This document shows positions 61,136 to 64,000 of a stretch of 64,000 nucleotides of DNA, in pieces (positions within the stretch are counted from its first letter, which is position 1; every line of letters begins with the position of its first letter). The stretch comes from Agromyces sp. Leaf222 (GTDB lineage Bacteria; Actinomycetota; Actinomycetes; Actinomycetales; Microbacteriaceae). The stretch is taken from assembly GCF_001421565.1 (NCBI RefSeq), contig NZ_LMKQ01000002.1, positions 496,001 to 560,000 on the forward strand, read 5' to 3'. A program made the position numbers and the translations under genes. Under the pieces are notes generated by a model. That model saw nothing but the letters and a program-made list of their open reading frames with translations, did not search any database and was not told where the DNA came from.

Positions 61136-62620
61136 ATGACCCCCGAACTCGAGACCATCGCCGCGAATGCGGCCGCGGCCGCGCAGCCCTTCGCCGACAC
61201 GAACCCGCGCGATCGCGCCAGGGCCCTCGTCGCCGTGGCCGACGCGCTCGAGGCGAACGCCGACGCGCTCGTCGCGGTCGGCATGGAGGAGACCGGGCTC
61301 GCCGAGGCCCGCCTGCGGGGCGAGCTGCGCCGCACGGCCGTGCAGCTGCGGCTGTTCGCCGAGACCATCGCCTCGGGGGCGTACCTCGACGTGCGCATCG
61401 ACGCCGCCGACCCCGGGTTCGCGCTCGGACCACGGCCCGACGTGCGTCGCTACCTCGTGCCGCTCGGACCGGTCGTGAACTTCGCGGCCTCGAACTTCCC
61501 GTTCGCGTTCTCGGTCGCGGGCGGCGACACCGCATCGGCGCTCGCCGCCGGCTGCCCCGTGATCCTCAAGGGCCACCCGGGTCACCCCGAGCTCACCGGG
61601 CGAACGGCGGCCGTCGTCACCGAGGCGCTCGCCGCCGCCGGCATGCCCGACGGCGTGTTCCAGGTCGTCATGGGCCAGCAGGAGGGCGTCGAGATCCTCA
61701 AGGACCCGCGCGTGAGGGCTGGCGCGTTCACCGGATCCATCCCGGCCGGGCAGTTCCTCGCCGGGGTCGCCGCATCGCGCGAGGTGCCGATCCCGTTCTT
61801 CGGCGAGCTCGGCAGCCTCAACCCCGTGTTCGTCACGCAGGCCGCGCTCGACGAGCGCGCCGACGAGATCGTCTCCGGCTTCGTCGCGAGCGTCGGCGGG
61901 TCGGCCGGGCAGCTCTGCACCAAGCCCGGGTTCGTGTTCGTGCCCGCGGGCCACGGGCTCGAGCAGGGCATCGCGGATGCCGCGGCATCCGTCGCCCCGC
62001 ACCGGCTGCTGAACCCCCGCATCGCCGAGGGCTACGCCGACCGCCGCGAGACCGTGCTCGCCGCCACGGGCGTGCGCGCGATCGCCGAGGGCCGCGTCGA
62101 GCTCGACGGGGCCGGGCAGGGCTGGGTCACCCCGACCGTCGTCGCCGTGTCGCTCGACGACCTCGTCGCCGGGCGCGAACAGCTGCTCGAGGAGTCGTTC
62201 GGCCCGCTCTCGGTGCTCATCGAGGTCGAGCCGGGCACCGACCTCGCGGCGCTCGTGCCGACCCTGCTCGACGGCAACCTCACGGCCACCGTGCACGCGG
62301 CCGACGGCGAGGACGCCCCAGAACTCCGCGCGCTCGTGCGCGTGCTCACCGAGCACGCCGGACGCGTGCTCTTCGGCGGCTGGCCGACGGGCGTCGCGGT
62401 GACCCCCGCGATGCAGCACGGCGGGCCGTGGCCGGCGACCACGAACGACTCCTCCACCTCGGTCGGCACGGCCGCGATCACGCGGTTCCTGCGGCCCGTC
62501 GCCTACCAGGGTGCGCCGGAGGCGCTGCTGCCGGAACCACTGCAGTCGGCGAACCCGTGGGGCGTGCCGCAGACCGTTTCGGCGGCGGGGGAGTCGACCG
62601 GCTGGGGCGAGAACCTCTGA
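61136..62620 (+). CDS. 2-oxoglutarate semialdehyde dehydrogenase (NADP+ type)
   Basis: A 494-residue aldehyde dehydrogenase. The general base Glu224 lies in PFFGELGSLNPVFV and the nucleophile Cys261 in SAGQLCTKPGFVF. GPVVNFAASNFPFAFSVAGG and CPVILKGHPGHP (NADP-binding region) match the KGSADH/aldehyde dehydrogenase group found in hydroxyproline and sugar acid operons. It would oxidise 2-oxoglutarate semialdehyde to 2-oxoglutarate and so feed the TCA cycle. It ends the locus. AGGAGA precedes the ATG, 88 bases after the epimerase gene. Confidence 0.92.
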   Translation: MTPELETIAANAAAAAQPFADTNPRDRARALVAVADALEANADALVAVGMEETGLAEARLRGELRRTAVQLRLFAETIASGAYLDVRIDAADPGFALGPRPDVRRYLVPLGPVVNFAASNFPFAFSVAGGDTASALAAGCPVILKGHPGHPELTGRTAAVVTEALAAAGMPDGVFQVVMGQQEGVEILKDPRVRAGAFTGSIPAGQFLAGVAASREVPIPFFGELGSLNPVFVTQAALDERADEIVSGFVASVGGSAGQLCTKPGFVFVPAGHGLEQGIADAAASVAPHRLLNPRIAEGYADRRETVLAATGVRAIAEGRVELDGAGQGWVTPTVVAVSLDDLVAGREQLLEESFGPLSVLIEVEPGTDLAALVPTLLDGNLTATVHAADGEDAPELRALVRVLTEHAGRVLFGGWPTGVAVTPAMQHGGPWPATTNDSSTSVGTAAITRFLRPVAYQGAPEALLPEPLQSANPWGVPQTVSAAGESTGWGENL

Positions 62621-62696
62621 CACGCGGCTTCCGGTACTTGCGCGCGGTCGCGCCGAGTGGTTGGTTGAGGAACAACGCCAGAGTAAGGAGCACATC

Positions 62697-62966
62697 ATGG
62701 GTTTCTTCGCATTTCTGATCCTCGGCCTCATCGCCGGGGCGATCGCCAAGCTGATCCTGCCGGGCAAGCAGGGCGGCGGGTGGTTCATCACCCTCCTGCT
62801 CGGCGTCGTCGGGGCATTCCTCGGCGGGTGGCTCGGCAGCCTCATCTTCGGGGTCGGCCTCAACGAGTTCTGGTCGTGGAGCACGTGGCTCCTCGCCATC
62901 GCCGGCTCGATCGTCGTGCTGCTCATCTACGGGCTCGTCACGCGCAACAGCCGCAAGACGGCCTGA
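62697..62966 (+). CDS. GlsB/YeaQ/YmgE family stress membrane protein
   Basis: An 89-residue protein of three hydrophobic helices: GFFAFLILGLIAGAIAKLIL, then PGKQGGGWFITLLLGVVGAF and LGGWLGSLIFG, and a C-terminal LLAIAGSIVVLLIYGLV. The Gly-rich helix 2 with the preceding Pro-Gly-Lys is diagnostic for the transglycosylase-associated GlsB/YeaQ family. Members are often general-stress induced, mechanism unknown. AAGGAG lies seven bases before the ATG at 62697. It is 76 bases after the dehydrogenase and probably separately transcribed. Confidence 0.9.
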   Translation: MGFFAFLILGLIAGAIAKLILPGKQGGGWFITLLLGVVGAFLGGWLGSLIFGVGLNEFWSWSTWLLAIAGSIVVLLIYGLVTRNSRKTA

Positions 62967-63004
62967 CCACCACCACAACGACGACGCGGCCTCGGCCGCA
63001 CGAC

Positions 63005-63039
63005 ACGAGCGGATGACGGTTCGACCGTCATCCGCTCGT
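63005..63039 (+). terminator. Strong hairpin after the GlsB-like gene
   Basis: ACGAGCGGATGACGGT and its exact complement flank a TCG loop, a 16-bp perfect stem 39 bases after the stop codon. It should end the upstream transcript. Confidence 0.88.
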
Positions 63040-63137
63040 TCGCGTTCGGCGTCGTTCGCGTTCGCCGGCGTCGAGCGGCGCGGTGCTACCGTGAGAACGC
63101 GATCGCATCAGACGTCATCGCTCGGGAGGAGGCCGTC

Positions 63138-63428
63138 GTGGAACACGTCGTCGCCCTCCTGCGCCTGATCCAGGGCGTGCTCGAACCGCAGCTCGCGGGC
63201 GACGCGCACCTCACGGCGATCGTCATCGGCGCGCTCTCCATCGCCGCCGTCGCGGTCATCGTCACGTCGTACCGGGCCGTTCCCGCGCTCGTGGGCGCCG
63301 ATCCCAGCAGCGCGTCGCTGCGGCATCGGCAGACGGTCGATCCCGGTCGCCTCATCGCGCAGAGCGACCCCGACGCGGCCGGGCGCCCTCGCCCCAGGGC
63401 GCCGGGGCGCGGCATCCAGGCCGCGTAG
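63138..63428 (+). CDS. DUF6412 family membrane protein
   Basis: A 96-residue protein with one clear transmembrane helix (LTAIVIGALSIAAVAVIVTS) and an Arg/Pro-rich tail (DPDAAGRPRPRAPGRGIQ). The sequence and its place directly before a YidC paralog match DUF6412, a family of unknown function. GTG 63138 has GGAGGAGG upstream. A role as a small partner of the insertase is inference from linkage only. Confidence 0.78.
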   Translation: MEHVVALLRLIQGVLEPQLAGDAHLTAIVIGALSIAAVAVIVTSYRAVPALVGADPSSASLRHRQTVDPGRLIAQSDPDAAGRPRPRAPGRGIQAA

Positions 63429-63528
63429 CGACATCCGCCCACCGCCCCGCGCCCGCGGGAGCCGAGGCGACCCATGCGCCGACGCGGCCAGACGGATCCC
63501 ACTCCGCTCCGACCGCTAGGACGCACCC

Positions 63529-64000
63529 ATGGACCTCTACGCCTTTCCCCCCATCGCCGCCGTGCTCGACGTGGCCTACTCGCTGCTCATGTCGCTCTCG
63601 AACCTGCTCGAGCCGATCGCGGGCGCCTCGAGCGCCGCGCTCGCGATCGTGCTCGTGACCCTGCTCGTGCGGGCCGCCCTCATTCCCGTCGGCGTCTCGC
63701 AGGCCAAGGCCGAACGCACGCGGGCGAGGCTCGCCCCCCGCCTGGCCGAGCTGCAGCGCAAGCACAAGGCGAACCCCGAACGCCTCCAGCGCGAGATGAT
63801 GGCGCTCTACGCAGAGGAGGGCACCTCGCCCTTCGCCGGCTGCCTGCCGATGCTCGTGCAGATCCCGGTGGTCGGCGTGATCTACGCGCTGTTCATCCTG
63901 CCGGTCATCGCCGGGCAACCGAACGACCTGCTCACGCACACGCTGTTCGGCGTGCCGCTCGGGTCGAGCCTCGCCGGATCCGTCGCGGCCGGCACCGCGA
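63529..64000 (+). CDS. YidC/Oxa1 family membrane insertase, N-terminal part
   Basis: The gene is cut by the window end after about 157 codons. The visible part has a first hydrophobic segment, the helix ALAIVLVTLLVRAALIPVGV with its conserved hydrophilic-groove Arg, a basic cytoplasmic loop (QAKAERTRARLAPRLAELQR with KHKANPERLQREM) and FAGCLPMLVQIPVVGVIYAL. This is the Oxa1 core without the long periplasmic domain of Gram-negative YidC. It inserts proteins into the cytoplasmic membrane. It is likely a second paralog, because the usual rpmH-rnpA-yidC context is absent. Confidence 0.9.
   Translation, partial: MDLYAFPPIAAVLDVAYSLLMSLSNLLEPIAGASSAALAIVLVTLLVRAALIPVGVSQAKAERTRARLAPRLAELQRKHKANPERLQREMMALYAEEGTSPFAGCLPMLVQIPVVGVIYALFILPVIAGQPNDLLTHTLFGVPLGSSLAGSVAAGTA

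Overview
The window is about 70% GC, has very short intergenic gaps and many 4-base ATGA/GTGA gene overlaps, and reads as a chromosomal segment of an actinobacterium. The folate-PH-domain-panC-lysS gene order, a DUF6412-YidC pair, pervasive GGCATCC/GGATGCC words and a GTATCGAGACC/GGTCTCGATAC palindrome suggest the family Microbacteriaceae (Agromyces-like). This assignment is inference from gene content, not from a marker gene.

Layout. 1-7.9 kb: core metabolism, with the end of folE, then folP, folB, folK, DUF3180, two bacterial PH-domain membrane proteins, a DUF2520 Rossmann protein, panC and lysS. 8.0-15.3 kb (minus strand): an oligopeptide ABC importer (lipoprotein, two permeases, one fused double ATPase) with a GNAT/C39-like protein and a LysR regulator whose frame runs into the lipoprotein without a stop. 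15.4-20.4 kb: DUF1684 protein, cardiolipin synthase, pirin, small lipoprotein and a DUF2975/Xre pair. 20.6-23.2 kb: clpC behind a ClgR-type site. 23.6-29.5 kb: a probable poly(amino acid) locus, made of a Sfp-type phosphopantetheinyl transferase, an M1 metallopeptidase and a Pls-type single-module synthetase whose adenylation domain carries a lysine-like code. 29.6-44.8 kb: mixed housekeeping and accessory genes (Rho-N-like protein, N-acetyltransferase, desaturase, RadA, flavoprotein, tRNA-Ser(CGA), hydrolases, and an ADH/AKR/cupin/Xre group).

44.9-62.6 kb is the most striking region. Sixteen co-oriented genes encode a GH127-type beta-L-arabinofuranosidase, a complete oligopeptide ABC importer, a proline iminopeptidase-like S33 enzyme, an aminopeptidase P-like M24 enzyme, a GntR regulator, and the full route from trans-4-hydroxy-L-proline to 2-oxoglutarate (epimerase, three-subunit D-hydroxyproline dehydrogenase, deaminase, 2-oxoglutarate semialdehyde dehydrogenase). 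Together these look like an uptake and catabolic system for arabinosylated hydroxyproline-rich peptides such as those of plant extensins. Two promoters in the locus, 11 kb apart, share an exact 13-bp AT-rich element in opposite orientation that overlaps likely -10 boxes. It is a candidate operator for the embedded GntR regulator.

The last 1.3 kb carries a GlsB/YeaQ-type membrane protein, DUF6412 and the start of a YidC/Oxa1 insertase cut by the window end. At least ten genes show a TANNNT box 6-8 bases before the start codon and probably make leaderless mRNAs. No CRISPR array, insertion sequence, prophage, rRNA or replication origin was seen.
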